A stretch of 64,000 nucleotides of DNA from Thermus filiformis (GTDB taxonomy: Bacteria > Deinococcota > Deinococci > Deinococcales > Thermaceae), in the NCBI RefSeq assembly GCF_000771745.2, contig NZ_JPSL02000037.1:186001-250000 (forward strand). The letters run 5' to 3'. The notes beneath the pieces are model-generated. The model was not told the origin of the DNA, did not search any database, and saw nothing but the letters and a program-made list of their open reading frames with translations. This document shows positions 29,870 through 38,335 of the stretch, piece by piece. How positions within the stretch are numbered: position 1 is the first letter of the stretch; every line of letters starts with the position of its first letter. A program made the translations under genes and the position numbers.

Positions 29870-31003
29870 TCAGAACCGGTTGTCCAAAAGCAGGGGGCCG
29901 GAGAGGCCGGGCTCGGCCACCACCTCGTCCACCCGGAGGCCGGTGGCCCTCTGGACGGCCTCGAGGAGCCCCTCGGGCACCCGCTCCGCCTTGACCTTGA
30001 GGACCAGCTTGTCCGTCCCCCCCTCCTTCCGGTCCACCACCACCTGGAACCCCCGGGGCTCCAGCCCAAACCCCGCCAGGATGGGGGCGAGCTCCGTGGG
30101 GTAGAGCTTGACCCCCTTGACCTTGACCATGCTGTCCGTCCGGCCGAAGACCCCCCGGGGGAGGACCAAACGGCCCTCCCTCCGCTCGGCCACCGCCAGG
30201 TCCCCGGTGCGGAAACGGAGCATGGGCATCAGGGTGCGGCTCAAGGCGGTGACCACCAGCTCCCCCTTCTCCCCCTCCACCGGCTCTAGGGTCTCCGGGT
30301 CCAGGACCTCCAGGACCGCCATCTCCGGGATCTCCCAGAGCCCGTCCTTGGCCAGGGTCTCCCCGGCCACGATGCCGAGCTCGCTCGTCCCGTAGGCGTC
30401 CAGGGCCACCCCCCCCAGGAGGGCCTCGAGCCGCTCCCGGTACCCGGGCACCGAGGTGAAGGGCTCCCCGCCTGCCAGCAAAAGGCCAAACCGGCCCCCG
30501 AGCTGGGCGATGCGCAGGGCGAAGGAAGGGTTGGTCACCAGGACGTCAAACCGGTACCGCTCCTGCAGCTCCACGATCCGCTCCGCCTCTCCCGGGCCGT
30601 GGGGCAGGACCAGGTTCCCCGCCTTCCAGAGGGCCTGGTGGAAGAGCCACCCCCCGGCGAAGACGTGGTAGCTGAAGGCCACCAAGACCCGCTTCCCCAC
30701 CACACCCAGCCTCTGGTACATCCGGGCCAGGGCCTCCGCCTGGTAGGCCAGGTCCTCCTGGGAGAGGTACTCGGGCATCCAGCCCAGGAGGGGGCTGGGG
30801 GTGAGGTGCATCAGGCTCGCCCCCTCGGGGGGAAGGGGGTTGGCCTTCAGGTAGGCCACCCACTCCTCCCGGGTGGTCACGGGCAGGTGGGGTAGGTCCT
30901 GGAGGGCGATGCGCTCCGGGTCCACGTCCCGGAGCTTCTCCCGGTAGACGGGGTGGGCCTTGGCCCGCCGAACGATTTCCCTTAGCCGAGATTCCCGGTC
31001 CAT
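29870..31003 (-). CDS. PaaK-like adenylate-forming ligase
   Basis: A 377-residue protein resembling phenylacetate-CoA ligases, which activate an aryl acid as the acyl-AMP before transfer to CoA. Core features are ALDAYGTSELGIVAGETLA, MLRFRTGDLAVAERREG and the hinge region FGRTDSMVKVKGVKLYPTEL. The usual glycine-rich P-loop (SSGTTGKP) is replaced by LTPSPLLGWMPEY, so catalysis or substrate may differ. AAGGAGGCAAA precedes the ATG. The stop TGA (29870-29872) is shared with the repeat element. Confidence 0.75.
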   Translation of the reverse strand: MDRESRLREIVRRAKAHPVYREKLRDVDPERIALQDLPHLPVTTREEWVAYLKANPLPPEGASLMHLTPSPLLGWMPEYLSQEDLAYQAEALARMYQRLGVVGKRVLVAFSYHVFAGGWLFHQALWKAGNLVLPHGPGEAERIVELQERYRFDVLVTNPSFALRIAQLGGRFGLLLAGGEPFTSVPGYRERLEALLGGVALDAYGTSELGIVAGETLAKDGLWEIPEMAVLEVLDPETLEPVEGEKGELVVTALSRTLMPMLRFRTGDLAVAERREGRLVLPRGVFGRTDSMVKVKGVKLYPTELAPILAGFGLEPRGFQVVVDRKEGGTDKLVLKVKAERVPEGLLEAVQRATGLRVDEVVAEPGLSGPLLLDNRF

Positions 31004-31021
31004 TTTGCCTCCTTAGCCGGG

Positions 31022-31027
31022 ATTATA
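31022..31027 (-). promoter_or_regulatory. -10 box of the ligase gene, overlapping the purK stop
   Basis: TATAAT on the minus strand contains the TAA stop codon of purK (31023-31025). The ligase ATG is 18 bases further, with AAGGAGG between. No strong -35 seen. Confidence 0.45.
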
Positions 31028-32096
31028 CCAGGCCGAGAGCCCTAAGCCCCTCCTCACGCCTCGCCTCGTCCGGGGCGACCAGGGTGACGTGCCCCACCTT
31101 CCGCCCGGGGCGGACCTCCTTCCCGTACCAGTGGAGGTGGGCCCCCTTGACCGAGAGTATCTGTGCGAAGTCGGGCCGGAAGCCGATCAGGTTCACCATA
31201 GCGCTGTACCCCCGAAGCGCGGTGCTCCCCAGGGGGAGGCCCAAAAGGGCCCGCAGGTGGTTCTCAAACTGGCTGGTCTCCGCCCCTTCTATGGTCCAGT
31301 GGCCGGAGTTGTGGACCCGGGGGGCCATCTCGTTGAAGAGAAGCTCCTCCCCCACCTGGAAGAACTCCAAGGCCAGGACGCCCACGTAGTCCAGGGCCTC
31401 CAGGGCCCTTTGGGCGTAACCCTCGGCTTTCTTCTGGAGCTTTGGGGAGGCCCCCGCCGCCGGGGCCAGGGAGAGGCGCAGGATGCCCCCTTGGTGGCGG
31501 TTTTCCACCAGGGGGTAGAAGGCCACCTCGCCCCCCCGGCCCCGCACCGCCAGGAGGGAGACCTCCCGATCAAAGGGGACGAAGCCCTCCAAAAGGAGCC
31601 CCTTTCCCCCCAGCGCCTCAAGGGCGCCTTGGGCCTCCTCCAGGGTGCGGACCAGGGCCTGCCCCTTGCCGTCGTACCCGCCCCTGCGGGTCTTCAGGAG
31701 GGCGGGGAGGCCCACCCGGAGGAGGCCTTCTTGCAGGTCCTCCGGGCCGTCCACCGGGTGGAAGGGCGGGGTGGGGACGCCCAGGCCCCGGAAGAACTCC
31801 TTTTCCAGGAGCCGGTCCTGGGCGACCTCCAGCGCCCGGGCCGGGGGAAAGACGGGAAGGGGGAGGGAGCGGACCGCCTCCACGGGCACGTTTTCAAACT
31901 CGTAGGTCACCAGGTCCAGCCCCTCGGCGAACCGCCCCACCTCCTCCGCCCGGTACCGCCCCACGAACAGGGGGGCCACCTGGCCCGCGCAGGCCTCCTC
32001 CGAGGGGTCAAAGATGCGGAAGGAAAGCCCCAGGGGGTACCCGGCCAGGGCCAGCATCCGGCCCAGCTGGCCGCCGCCTAAAACGCCGATCCTCAT
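31023..32096 (-). CDS. purK: 5-(carboxyamino)imidazole ribonucleotide synthase
   Basis: PurK uses ATP and bicarbonate to make N5-carboxyaminoimidazole ribonucleotide from AIR in purine synthesis. The 357-residue ATP-grasp protein starts with [20 protein letters not shown] and has [16 protein letters not shown] and [24 protein letters not shown] overlap with purE places both in one unit. Confidence 0.95.
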   Translation of the reverse strand: MRIGVLGGGQLGRMLALAGYPLGLSFRIFDPSEEACAGQVAPLFVGRYRAEEVGRFAEGLDLVTYEFENVPVEAVRSLPLPVFPPARALEVAQDRLLEKEFFRGLGVPTPPFHPVDGPEDLQEGLLRVGLPALLKTRRGGYDGKGQALVRTLEEAQGALEALGGKGLLLEGFVPFDREVSLLAVRGRGGEVAFYPLVENRHQGGILRLSLAPAAGASPKLQKKAEGYAQRALEALDYVGVLALEFFQVGEELLFNEMAPRVHNSGHWTIEGAETSQFENHLRALLGLPLGSTALRGYSAMVNLIGFRPDFAQILSVKGAHLHWYGKEVRPGRKVGHVTLVAPDEARREEGLRALGLV

Positions 32097-32584
32097 GCCT
32101 CCCTCGGGTCCGGCTGGGCCAAGACGGCCTCGGTCCTTTGCCTGCGGTAGGCCCGCACCCGCTCCAGGTACTCGGGGTGGCGGAGGCCCACGATGCTCGC
32201 CGCCAGAAGGGCGGCGTTCACCGCCCCCGCCTTGCCGATGGCCAGGGTGCCCACGGGGACGCCCGCGGGCATCTGGACGATGGAGAGGAGGGAGTCCAGC
32301 CCCTTGAGGGCCTGGCTTTCCACCGGCACCCCCAGGACGGGCAGGGGGGTGTGGGCCGCGGTCATGCCCGGCAGGTGGGCCGCCCCGCCCGCCCCCGCGA
32401 TGATGACCAGGAGGCCCCTTTCCTCCGCCGTCTTGGCGTACTCCGCCATCAGGTCCGGGGTGCGGTGGGCCGAGACCACCCGCACTTCATAGGGGAGGCC
32501 CAGCTCGTCCAGGGTCTCGGCCGCGTGCTTAAGGGTCTCCCAGTCGGACCTCGAGCCCATGATCACGCCCACCAAAGGCCGCAT
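32093..32584 (-). CDS. purE: N5-carboxyaminoimidazole ribonucleotide mutase
   Basis: PurE isomerises N5-CAIR to CAIR, using the PurK product. The 163-residue class I enzyme has [59 protein letters not shown] and [20 protein letters not shown]. The start is the ATG at 32584; a TACAAT box is eight bases upstream, indicating a very short or absent leader. Confidence 0.96.
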   Translation of the reverse strand: MRPLVGVIMGSRSDWETLKHAAETLDELGLPYEVRVVSAHRTPDLMAEYAKTAEERGLLVIIAGAGGAAHLPGMTAAHTPLPVLGVPVESQALKGLDSLLSIVQMPAGVPVGTLAIGKAGAVNAALLAASIVGLRHPEYLERVRAYRRQRTEAVLAQPDPREA

Positions 32585-32592
32585 CGTACCGG

Positions 32593-32598
32593 ATTGTA
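32593..32598 (-). promoter_or_regulatory. -10 box of the purE-purK promoter
   Basis: TACAAT on the minus strand eight bases before the ATG, with TTAGCA at 32615-32620 as a possible -35 at 16 bases. Divergent from the SbtA-like gene. Confidence 0.5.
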
Positions 32599-32633
32599 CC
32601 AGAGCTTCCTTCCGTGCTAAGCCTTGGGGGGAT

Positions 32634-33587
32634 ATGGACGCCCTCGAGCTGATCCGGCTCAACCTCCTTTCCCCCATGGTTCTGGCCTTCTTCCTGGGGG
32701 TCCTGGCCGTCCTCCTGAAAAGCGACCTCTCCTTCCCCGAGCCCCTCTACGCGGCGCTTTCCCTCTACCTCCTCTTCGCCATCGGGTTCAAGGGCGGGGT
32801 GGAGCTCTCCAAGACCAGCCTCGAGGCCCTCCTCCGCCCCGCCCTGGCCACCCTCCTTTTGGGGGTCCTCACCCCCCTTCTGGCCTACGCCTTGGCCCGG
32901 CGCTTCCTGAGGGTGCGCCAGGAGGAGGCCGCCGCCCTGGCCGCCCACTACGGCTCCGTCTCCGCCGTGACCTTCCTGGCGGCCCTGGCCTTCGTCCAGG
33001 CGGCGGGTCACCGGGCCGAGGGGTTCATGCCCACCCTGGTGGCCTTTTTAGAGGTGCCGGGCGTGGTCATCGGCCTCCTCCTGGCCCGCGCCCGGGGGGA
33101 CCTGCGGGAGGCGGTGCGGGAGGTCCTGGTGGGCCGGAGCGTCTTCCTGATGGTGGGGGGGCTTCTGGTGGGCTTCTTGTCGGGCGAGGAGGGGATGGCG
33201 AAGGTGAAGGCCTTCTTCGTGGACCCCTTCAACGGGGCCCTGACCCTCTTCCTGATGGAGCTGGGGATGGTGGCGGCGCGGAGGCTTCAGGACGTGAGGC
33301 GGCTAGGGGCGCGCCTTTTTGCCTTCGGAACCCTGGTCCCCCTCCTGCACGGGGGGCTGGGCCTCCTCCTAGGCCACTGGGCGGGGCTTTCCCTGGGGGG
33401 TGGGGTGGTCCTGGCGGCCATGGCCGCCAGCGCCTCCTACATCGCCGCCCCTGCCGCTGTCCGGCTGGCCCTGCCCCAGGTGAGCCCCTCCTTGTATATC
33501 GCCGCCTCCTTGGCCGTCACCTTCCCCTTTAACCTGGTCCTGGGGATCCCCCTCTACTACGCCCTGGGGCGGGTCCTTTGGGGGTGA
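32634..33587 (+). CDS. SbtA-like sodium-dependent bicarbonate permease
   Basis: A 317-residue membrane protein of the SbtA family (DUF897), which in cyanobacteria imports bicarbonate with Na+. About ten hydrophobic segments are visible; conserved features are [65 protein letters not shown] and [20 protein letters not shown]. The start is the ATG at 32634 with GGGGGGAT before it. It is followed five bases later by a PII-like gene, as SbtA is in cyanobacteria. Confidence 0.85.
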   Translation: MDALELIRLNLLSPMVLAFFLGVLAVLLKSDLSFPEPLYAALSLYLLFAIGFKGGVELSKTSLEALLRPALATLLLGVLTPLLAYALARRFLRVRQEEAAALAAHYGSVSAVTFLAALAFVQAAGHRAEGFMPTLVAFLEVPGVVIGLLLARARGDLREAVREVLVGRSVFLMVGGLLVGFLSGEEGMAKVKAFFVDPFNGALTLFLMELGMVAARRLQDVRRLGARLFAFGTLVPLLHGGLGLLLGHWAGLSLGGGVVLAAMAASASYIAAPAAVRLALPQVSPSLYIAASLAVTFPFNLVLGIPLYYALGRVLWG

Positions 33588-33591
33588 GAGC

Positions 33592-33894
33592 GTGGAACTG
33601 GTCAGGCTGAAGCTGGTCACCATTGTGGCCGAGGCGGTCCTGGAGCACCGCCTCGTGGAGGAGATCAAGCGCCTGGGGGCCAAGGGGTACACCCTGGTGG
33701 ACGCCCGGGGGGAGGGGTCGCGGGGGCTGCGCACGATGGACTGGGAGGGGAAGAACATCCGCCTCGAGACCATCGTAAGCGAGGAGGTGGCCCTCAGGAT
33801 CCTCGCCCGCCTCCAGGAGGCCTACTTCCCCCACTACGCCGTAGTGGCCTTCGTGGAGAACGTGGAGGTGGTCCGGGGGGATAAGTACGTCTGA
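33592..33894 (+). CDS. PII-like SbtB family protein
   Basis: A 100-residue PII-superfamily protein: LVRLKLVTIVAEAVLEHRLV at the N-terminus, GAKGYTLVDARGEGSRGLRT in place of the T-loop region, and a C-terminal VVAFVENVEVVRGDKYV. SbtB binds adenine nucleotides and gates SbtA in cyanobacteria; the gene order suggests the same here. The start is GTG at 33592. I do not see the cysteine-containing C-terminal loop of some SbtB proteins. Confidence 0.82.
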   Translation: MELVRLKLVTIVAEAVLEHRLVEEIKRLGAKGYTLVDARGEGSRGLRTMDWEGKNIRLETIVSEEVALRILARLQEAYFPHYAVVAFVENVEVVRGDKYV

Positions 33895-33929
33895 TCCCCG
33901 GGAATCCCTGGGACGCGGGTGCCTTGGCC

Positions 33930-34460
33930 TCAGGTGCGGGAGGGGTGCCTAAAGAAGAGGCCCAAGGCCCCAAGGAGCAAAAGCCCCCCCAGGATGGCCC
34001 AAAGGGGGAGGTGCTGTCCCAGGAAGTAGCCGAGGAGGAAAAGCCCCTGGGTCCAAAGGAGGCTTCCCAAGGCCACCAGGGAGAGGAAGCGGCCAAGGGG
34101 AAAGCCCAGGGCCCCGAAGAGGAAGGGGACGAGGGTGCGCACGCCCCCGAGGAAGGGGGCGAGGAGGAGGGCCAAGGGGCCGAAGCGAAGAAGAAGCCTT
34201 TCCCCCTTTTGCCAAAGGTCCCGGGGAAACCGCTTCCTCAAGGTCTTCCCCCCGTAGCGCCCCAGGGCGTAGCCCAAAAGGTGGCCGAGGAAACTCCCCA
34301 GGAAGAGGAGGGGGAGGAGGGGGAAGGCCTCGAGGCCTCCTTCCGCCGCCCAAGCCCCCAGGGCGAGGAGGAGGGTGTCCCCCCCGGGGACGAAGAGGCC
34401 GATGGGAAGGCCCGTCTCCAGGAAGAGGGAGAGGGGGGCAAGGAAAAGAAGGCCCTCCAT
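33930..34460 (-). CDS. DedA family membrane protein
   Basis: A 176-residue DedA/SNARE-associated (VTT-domain) membrane protein. Family motifs are FLETGLPIGLFVPGGDTLLL with the conserved acidic residues, and FGPLALLLAPFLGGVRTLVPFLFG. DedA proteins act in lipid-carrier or phospholipid recycling. Its ATG shares one base with the terC stop (TGATG), so it is coupled to terC and probably under the same riboswitch. Confidence 0.85.
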   Translation of the reverse strand: MEGLLFLAPLSLFLETGLPIGLFVPGGDTLLLALGAWAAEGGLEAFPLLPLLFLGSFLGHLLGYALGRYGGKTLRKRFPRDLWQKGERLLLRFGPLALLLAPFLGGVRTLVPFLFGALGFPLGRFLSLVALGSLLWTQGLFLLGYFLGQHLPLWAILGGLLLLGALGLFFRHPSRT

Positions 34461-35152
34461 CAAGCGGTCTTGGGTTCCCGCGTGGCCCATAGGCTCCCCA
34501 AAAGGAGGACCGCCAGGATGAAGAGGCTGAAGGCCTCCTTGTCTAGGCCGAGGGCGAGCTCGGGGCGGTGGAGCACCTCCTTCACGAGCTTGTCCCAGCC
34601 GCCTACGGCGAGCTTCACCCCCGCCAGCCCCACCACCCCGTAGGCCAGGTGCTTGAACCGGGGGTACCGGTCCAGAAGCCCCACCACCAGGCTCGCCAGC
34701 ATCCGCAGGGCCAGGATGCCCAGGAAGACCCCCGTGTAGACCACCCAGAGCTTGTCGGAAAGGGCCACCGCCACCAGGACCGAGTCCACGGCGAAGGCCA
34801 GGTCGGCGAGCTCCACCTGGGCCACCACCTTCCAGAACTGGGCGCTGGAGACCTCTAGGGGCGGGGGGGCGTGGGCCTCCTCCGGCCTCAGGAAGTGCCT
34901 GAGCGCGATATAGAGGAGGTAGGCCGCCCCCAGGGCCTGGACCCACCAGAACTGGATCATGTAGGCGGCGAAGAAAAGGGCGAGCCCCCGGAGGAGGTAG
35001 GCCCCCAGGATCCCGTAGAAGAGGGCCTTCCTGCGCAGGCTCACCGGCAGCTTCTGTACCAGGATGCCCAGGATGAGGGCGTTGTCCGCCGAGAGGATGA
35101 CCTCGAGCACCACCAGGATGAGGATGACCGTGAACGCTTCGCTGAACCCCAT
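34460..35152 (-). CDS. TerC family membrane protein, probable Mn2+ exporter
   Basis: A 230-residue TerC-family protein with seven or eight membrane segments. The metal-binding acidic pairs are in EVILSADNALILG and LADLAFAVDSVLVAVAL, and the family block FYGILGAYLLRGLALFFAAY is present. The ATG at 35152 follows GGAGGTGGT. TerC proteins of this type export Mn2+, and a yybP-ykoY-type leader lies just upstream, which supports that role. Confidence 0.87.
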   Translation of the reverse strand: MGFSEAFTVILILVVLEVILSADNALILGILVQKLPVSLRRKALFYGILGAYLLRGLALFFAAYMIQFWWVQALGAAYLLYIALRHFLRPEEAHAPPPLEVSSAQFWKVVAQVELADLAFAVDSVLVAVALSDKLWVVYTGVFLGILALRMLASLVVGLLDRYPRFKHLAYGVVGLAGVKLAVGGWDKLVKEVLHRPELALGLDKEAFSLFILAVLLLGSLWATREPKTA

Positions 35153-35164
35153 ACCACCTCCACG

Positions 35165-35190
35165 AAAAAAAGACCGCCTCTTGGGCGGTC
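35165..35190 (-). terminator. Riboswitch terminator before terC
   Basis: On the minus strand GACCGCC, a five-base loop and GGCGGTC (35172-35190) are followed by seven T residues. The stem's left arm overlaps the conserved GAGACC end of the aptamer, so ligand binding and termination would compete. Confidence 0.85.
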
Positions 35191-35323
35191 TCGCCCGGAG
35201 CCCAAGCCTCCTCCCCAAAGCCCGACGGCCGGTCCTTTTGGGGCGGGGCGCTCGGGCTCCCCGGGCCCCCGGGGCGTCTGCCCGTCCTGACGGGAACCCG
35301 GAGGGGGCTACTCCCCAGCCGCC
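35184..35323 (-). promoter_or_regulatory. yybP-ykoY-type (manganese) riboswitch upstream of terC
   Basis: The leader of terC contains the two hallmark segments of the yybP-ykoY class: GGGGAGTAGC near the 5' end (35308-35317 on this strand) and GGGCGAGACC at the 3' end (35187-35196). GC-rich hairpins separate them. The GGCGG at 35319-35323 can pair with CCGCC at 35184-35188 as the closing stem P1. This class binds Mn2+ and is known upstream of terC/alx and mntP. Binding would hold the terminator's left arm and switch the genes on. Confidence 0.8.
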
Positions 35324-35349
35324 TCCAGTTTACCCAAGAACGGGGGTGG

Positions 35350-35355
35350 TAGGAT
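35350..35355 (+). promoter_or_regulatory. -10 box of the phosphoribosyltransferase gene
   Basis: TAGGAT eight bases before the ATG at 35364. Divergent from the terC leader. Confidence 0.35.
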
Positions 35356-35363
35356 GGGGGTGT

Positions 35364-35993
35364 ATGCGGTTTAAGGACAGACGCGAAGCGGGGCGGCTTC
35401 TCGCCGAGGCCCTCCGCCCTCTGGGCCTGGAGGACCCCGTTGTTTTGGGGATCCCCCGGGGCGGGGTGGTGGTGGCGGACGAGGTGGCCCGGGCCCTGGG
35501 CGGGACGCTGGACCTGGTCCTGGTCCGGAAGCTGGGGGCCCCCGGAAACCCCGAGTTCGCCCTGGGGGCCCTGGGGGAGGACGGCCAGGTGGTCCTGATG
35601 TCCTACTGGAACCGCTACGCGGACGAGACCTACCTTCAGGGGGAGATCACGCGGCAGAAGAGCGTGCTGAAGGCCCGGGTGGCCCGCTACCGCCCCAAGC
35701 GGCCCAAGGTCCCCCTCCAAGGGCGGGACGTGGTGGTGGTGGACGACGGGGTGGCCACGGGGGCCACCATGGAGGCCGCGCTTAGGGTGGTCCGGGCCGA
35801 GGGGCCAAAGCGGCTTGTGGCCGCCGCTCCGGTGATGAGCAAGGAGGCCTTCCAGCGCCTCCTTGCTTTGGCGGACCAGGTGGTGGCCCTTTCCACCCCC
35901 GAGGACTTCGGGGCGGTGGGGGCTTACTACCTGGACTTTCGTGAGGTCCTGGACGAGGACGTGGAGGCCCTTCTGGTAGAATGGGCTTCGTGA
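35364..35993 (+). CDS. Phosphoribosyltransferase-domain protein
   Basis: A 209-residue type I PRTase-like protein. The PRPP loop is VVVVDDGVATGATMEAAL (about residues 122-139), and the N-terminal part has VVLGIPRGGVVVADEVARAL and VRKLGAPGNPEFALGA. T. thermophilus has a structurally studied protein of this type without a firm substrate. The start is the ATG at 35364; the upstream open frame belongs to the terC leader. It overlaps the cupin gene by 13 bp. Confidence 0.85.
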   Translation: MRFKDRREAGRLLAEALRPLGLEDPVVLGIPRGGVVVADEVARALGGTLDLVLVRKLGAPGNPEFALGALGEDGQVVLMSYWNRYADETYLQGEITRQKSVLKARVARYRPKRPKVPLQGRDVVVVDDGVATGATMEAALRVVRAEGPKRLVAAAPVMSKEAFQRLLALADQVVALSTPEDFGAVGAYYLDFREVLDEDVEALLVEWAS

Positions 35994-36361
35994 AGGGCAC
36001 GGTCAAGAACAGCGCTGCGGTGGAGGCCCGCCCGGTGGAACGGGGCGAGAAGGCGTTCATCCAGGTCCTCATCGGCCCCGAGGACGGGGCCCCCCACTTC
36101 ATCACCCGGAAGTTCACCATCCTCCCCGGGGGGCGGATTCCCAAGCATAAGCACCCCACGATTGAGCACGAGCAGTACGTCCTCTCCGGCCGGATGAAGA
36201 TCTGGATCGGGGACGAGGAGAAGGAGGTGGGGCCCGGCCAGGCGGTCTTCATCCCCGCCGACACCCCCCACGCCTACCTGAACGTGGGCAACGAGCCCGT
36301 GGAGTTCCTCTGCGTCATCCCCAAGACCAGCGGCTACGCCACGGAGTGGCTCGAGGACTGA
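35981..36361 (+). CDS. Cupin-domain protein
   Basis: A 126-residue single-domain cupin. The two metal motifs are LPGGRIPKHKHPTIEHEQYV (His, His, Glu) and GQAVFIPADTPHAYLNVGNE (His). The start ATG at 35981 lies inside the end of the PRTase gene, so the two are cotranslated. The substrate is unknown; single cupins of this size can bind sugars, act as dioxygenases or as small-molecule sensors. Confidence 0.83.
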   Translation: MGFVKGTVKNSAAVEARPVERGEKAFIQVLIGPEDGAPHFITRKFTILPGGRIPKHKHPTIEHEQYVLSGRMKIWIGDEEKEVGPGQAVFIPADTPHAYLNVGNEPVEFLCVIPKTSGYATEWLED

Positions 36362-36387
36362 ACCTATACCGTCTGTAAGCCCCAACC

Positions 36388-36470
36388 AGGCCCCCATCCC
36401 AGCTTGCGCTGGGACGGGGTTATTGCCGGGGCCCCCGGCTTAGCGCAAGCTAGGCCGGGGTGGAATCAGG
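36388..36470 (-). repeat. Palindromic repeat element, double-hairpin member 4
   Basis: On the minus strand TGATTCCACCCC starts at the stop codon of the ABC permease. A first hairpin (GGCCTAGCTTGCGCTAAGCC) and GGGGGCCCCGG follow, then a second hairpin (GTCCCAGCGCAAGCTGGGAT) flanked by CCCC and GGGG. It is the fullest copy of the family in the window and fills the gap between the permease and cupin genes. Confidence 0.75.
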
Positions 36471-37422
36471 CCCGCACCTCCTGCCTTTGGAAGGCCACGT
36501 AGGCCAGGGTGAAGAGGAGGAGGGTGAGGGCGAACAGGCCCGTGATCTGGGGCCAGGCCAAAAGGAGGCTCTGGCCCAGGGGAAGGGGGGTGCCGAGCAC
36601 CGCCCGCTCCAGCTGGGTGATGAGGACCGGGCCCAGGGAGCGCACCTCAGGGTTCAAAACGGCGGTCAGGGCCTCCGCGTACAGGGTGTTGGGGGAGAGG
36701 CGGGAAAGCCAAAGGGCGATCTGGGCCTGGCGGAGCTGACTTTCCGGGTCAAAGGGGTCGGCCCTAAGGAGAAGGGCGTTCGCCGCCAGGTCGGTGAGGA
36801 TGGGGAAGAAGACGGCGAAGAAGAGCCAGACCCCGATGGCGGCCAAAGCGGCGGTGGCGGGCTGGCGGAAGAGGACGGAGAAGAGGAGGCCCAAGGCCAG
36901 CCAGACCCCCGCGTAGAGCAAGGTGGCGAGCAGGAAGAGGAAGGCCCGCCCCACCTCCTCCCCCCCGGGCGGGACGCCCAGAAAGAGGAGGCCGAGCCCC
37001 ACCACCAGGAGAAAGAGGGCCAGGAGGAGGGTAAGGAGGGTGCCCATCCCGGCCAGGAACTTGCCGAAGAGGAGGGCGTCCCGGTAGATGGGCTGGGAGA
37101 GGACGCGGGAGAGCGTCCCCCGGGCGTACTCGCCGTTCACCGCGTCAAAGGCCAGGGCGATGGCCGCCAGCGGGACGAAGAAGGAGAGGAAGCCCACGAA
37201 GGAGGGCAGGGGGTCCTGGGTGGTGGTGAGGAGCTTCAGGTAGAGGTAGGGGTCCTCCCCCACCGTCTGGCGCAGGGCCTGGGTCCCGGTGTACAGGGCC
37301 CCCAGGGCGGAGAGGAGGATGAGGGCCTCGAGGATCCGCATCCGGAGCCCCGTGAGGTGGTCGGCCATCTCCTTGAAGAAGACCGCCCAGACCCCGGTCC
37401 AGGGAGAGCCTTCACGCCGCAT
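36466..37422 (-). CDS. ABC-2 type transporter permease
   Basis: A 318-residue membrane protein with six main hydrophobic stretches. The conserved ABC-2 sequence in the second third is [20 protein letters not shown] and [16 protein letters not shown] long extracytoplasmic loop lies between segments one and two and another near the C-terminus (residues 215-270). It overlaps the ATPase gene by 11 bp. The cargo is unknown. Confidence 0.87.
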   Translation of the reverse strand: MRREGSPWTGVWAVFFKEMADHLTGLRMRILEALILLSALGALYTGTQALRQTVGEDPYLYLKLLTTTQDPLPSFVGFLSFFVPLAAIALAFDAVNGEYARGTLSRVLSQPIYRDALLFGKFLAGMGTLLTLLLALFLLVVGLGLLFLGVPPGGEEVGRAFLFLLATLLYAGVWLALGLLFSVLFRQPATAALAAIGVWLFFAVFFPILTDLAANALLLRADPFDPESQLRQAQIALWLSRLSPNTLYAEALTAVLNPEVRSLGPVLITQLERAVLGTPLPLGQSLLLAWPQITGLFALTLLLFTLAYVAFQRQEVRA

Positions 37423-38332
37423 GGGCCACCTCCTGGAAGTAGCGGGCGTAGATCTCGTCCAGGCTGGGCCTCCTGAGGGCGAGCCCCAGGAGGCTTCCCC
37501 GCTCCACCGCCAGCCGGGCCACCTGGGGCCGCAGGTCCTCCTCGGCCAGGATCCGGTACCTCCCCCCTTCTTCCTCCACCCGGATCACCCCGGGCAGGGC
37601 CCTTAGGGCCTCGCCCAGGCCGGGGGTGGCCTCGAGGTGGACCTCGTACCCCCCGCCCAGCACCCTCCGCGCCAGTTCCTCCACCGTGCCCACCAGGACC
37701 ATCCGGCCCTTGTGGAAGAGGCCCACCCGGTCGCAGACCTCCTGCACCTGGTGGAGGAGGTGGCTGGAAAGGAGAAGGGTGATCCCCTCCGCCTTCAGCT
37801 GGCGGATGAGGTCCAAAAACTCCCGGGCCGCCTCGGGGTCCAGGCCCAGGGTGGGCTCGTCCAGGATGGCCACCTTGGGCCTTTTGAGGAGCACCTCGGC
37901 CAGGCCCAGCCGCTGGCGCATCCCCCGGCTGAAGGCGGCCACCCGGCGGTCCTTTACCTCCCAAAGCCCCATCCTCCGCAGGACCTCCTCTATGCGGGCC
38001 TCGGCCTCCTTCGCCTCCAGGCCCAGAAGGCGGGTGGTGTAGCGGAGGTTCTCCCAGGCGGTGAGCTCCCCGTAAAACCCCACCGAGTCCGGCAGGTACC
38101 CCACCCGGGCCTTGACCTTGAGGGGCTCCCGCACCGGGTCAAACCCCAGGACCCGGGCCTCCCCCCGGGTGGGCTCGGTGAGCCCCAGGAGCATCAGGAT
38201 GGTGGTGGTCTTGCCGGAGCCGTTGGGGCCCAAAAGGCCGAAGACCTCCCCCTCCTGGACCTCGAGGTCCAGGCCGTCCACCGCCACCACCCGGCCGTAC
38301 ACCTTGGTCAGGCCCCGGGTTGCGATGACCAC
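37412..38332 (-). CDS. ABC transporter ATP-binding protein
   Basis: A 306-residue ATPase. Walker A is [16 protein letters not shown], the Q-loop region is [20 protein letters not shown], the signature is [20 protein letters not shown] and Walker B is [16 protein letters not shown], with the H-loop in [11 protein letters not shown]. The C-terminal extension (residues 220-306) is common in export ATPases of this type. It sits between the NEW3 gene and the permease in one unit. Confidence 0.92.
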   Translation of the reverse strand: MVIATRGLTKVYGRVVAVDGLDLEVQEGEVFGLLGPNGSGKTTTILMLLGLTEPTRGEARVLGFDPVREPLKVKARVGYLPDSVGFYGELTAWENLRYTTRLLGLEAKEAEARIEEVLRRMGLWEVKDRRVAAFSRGMRQRLGLAEVLLKRPKVAILDEPTLGLDPEAAREFLDLIRQLKAEGITLLLSSHLLHQVQEVCDRVGLFHKGRMVLVGTVEELARRVLGGGYEVHLEATPGLGEALRALPGVIRVEEEGGRYRILAEEDLRPQVARLAVERGSLLGLALRRPSLDEIYARYFQEVAHAA

Positions 38333-38335
38333 GGC

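Noticed and set aside
33930-35720. A 596-codon minus-strand open frame
   Set aside because: Only its last 176 codons are DedA; the rest is antisense or out of frame to terC and the riboswitch and is Gly/Pro/Arg-rich, as non-coding frames are in this composition.
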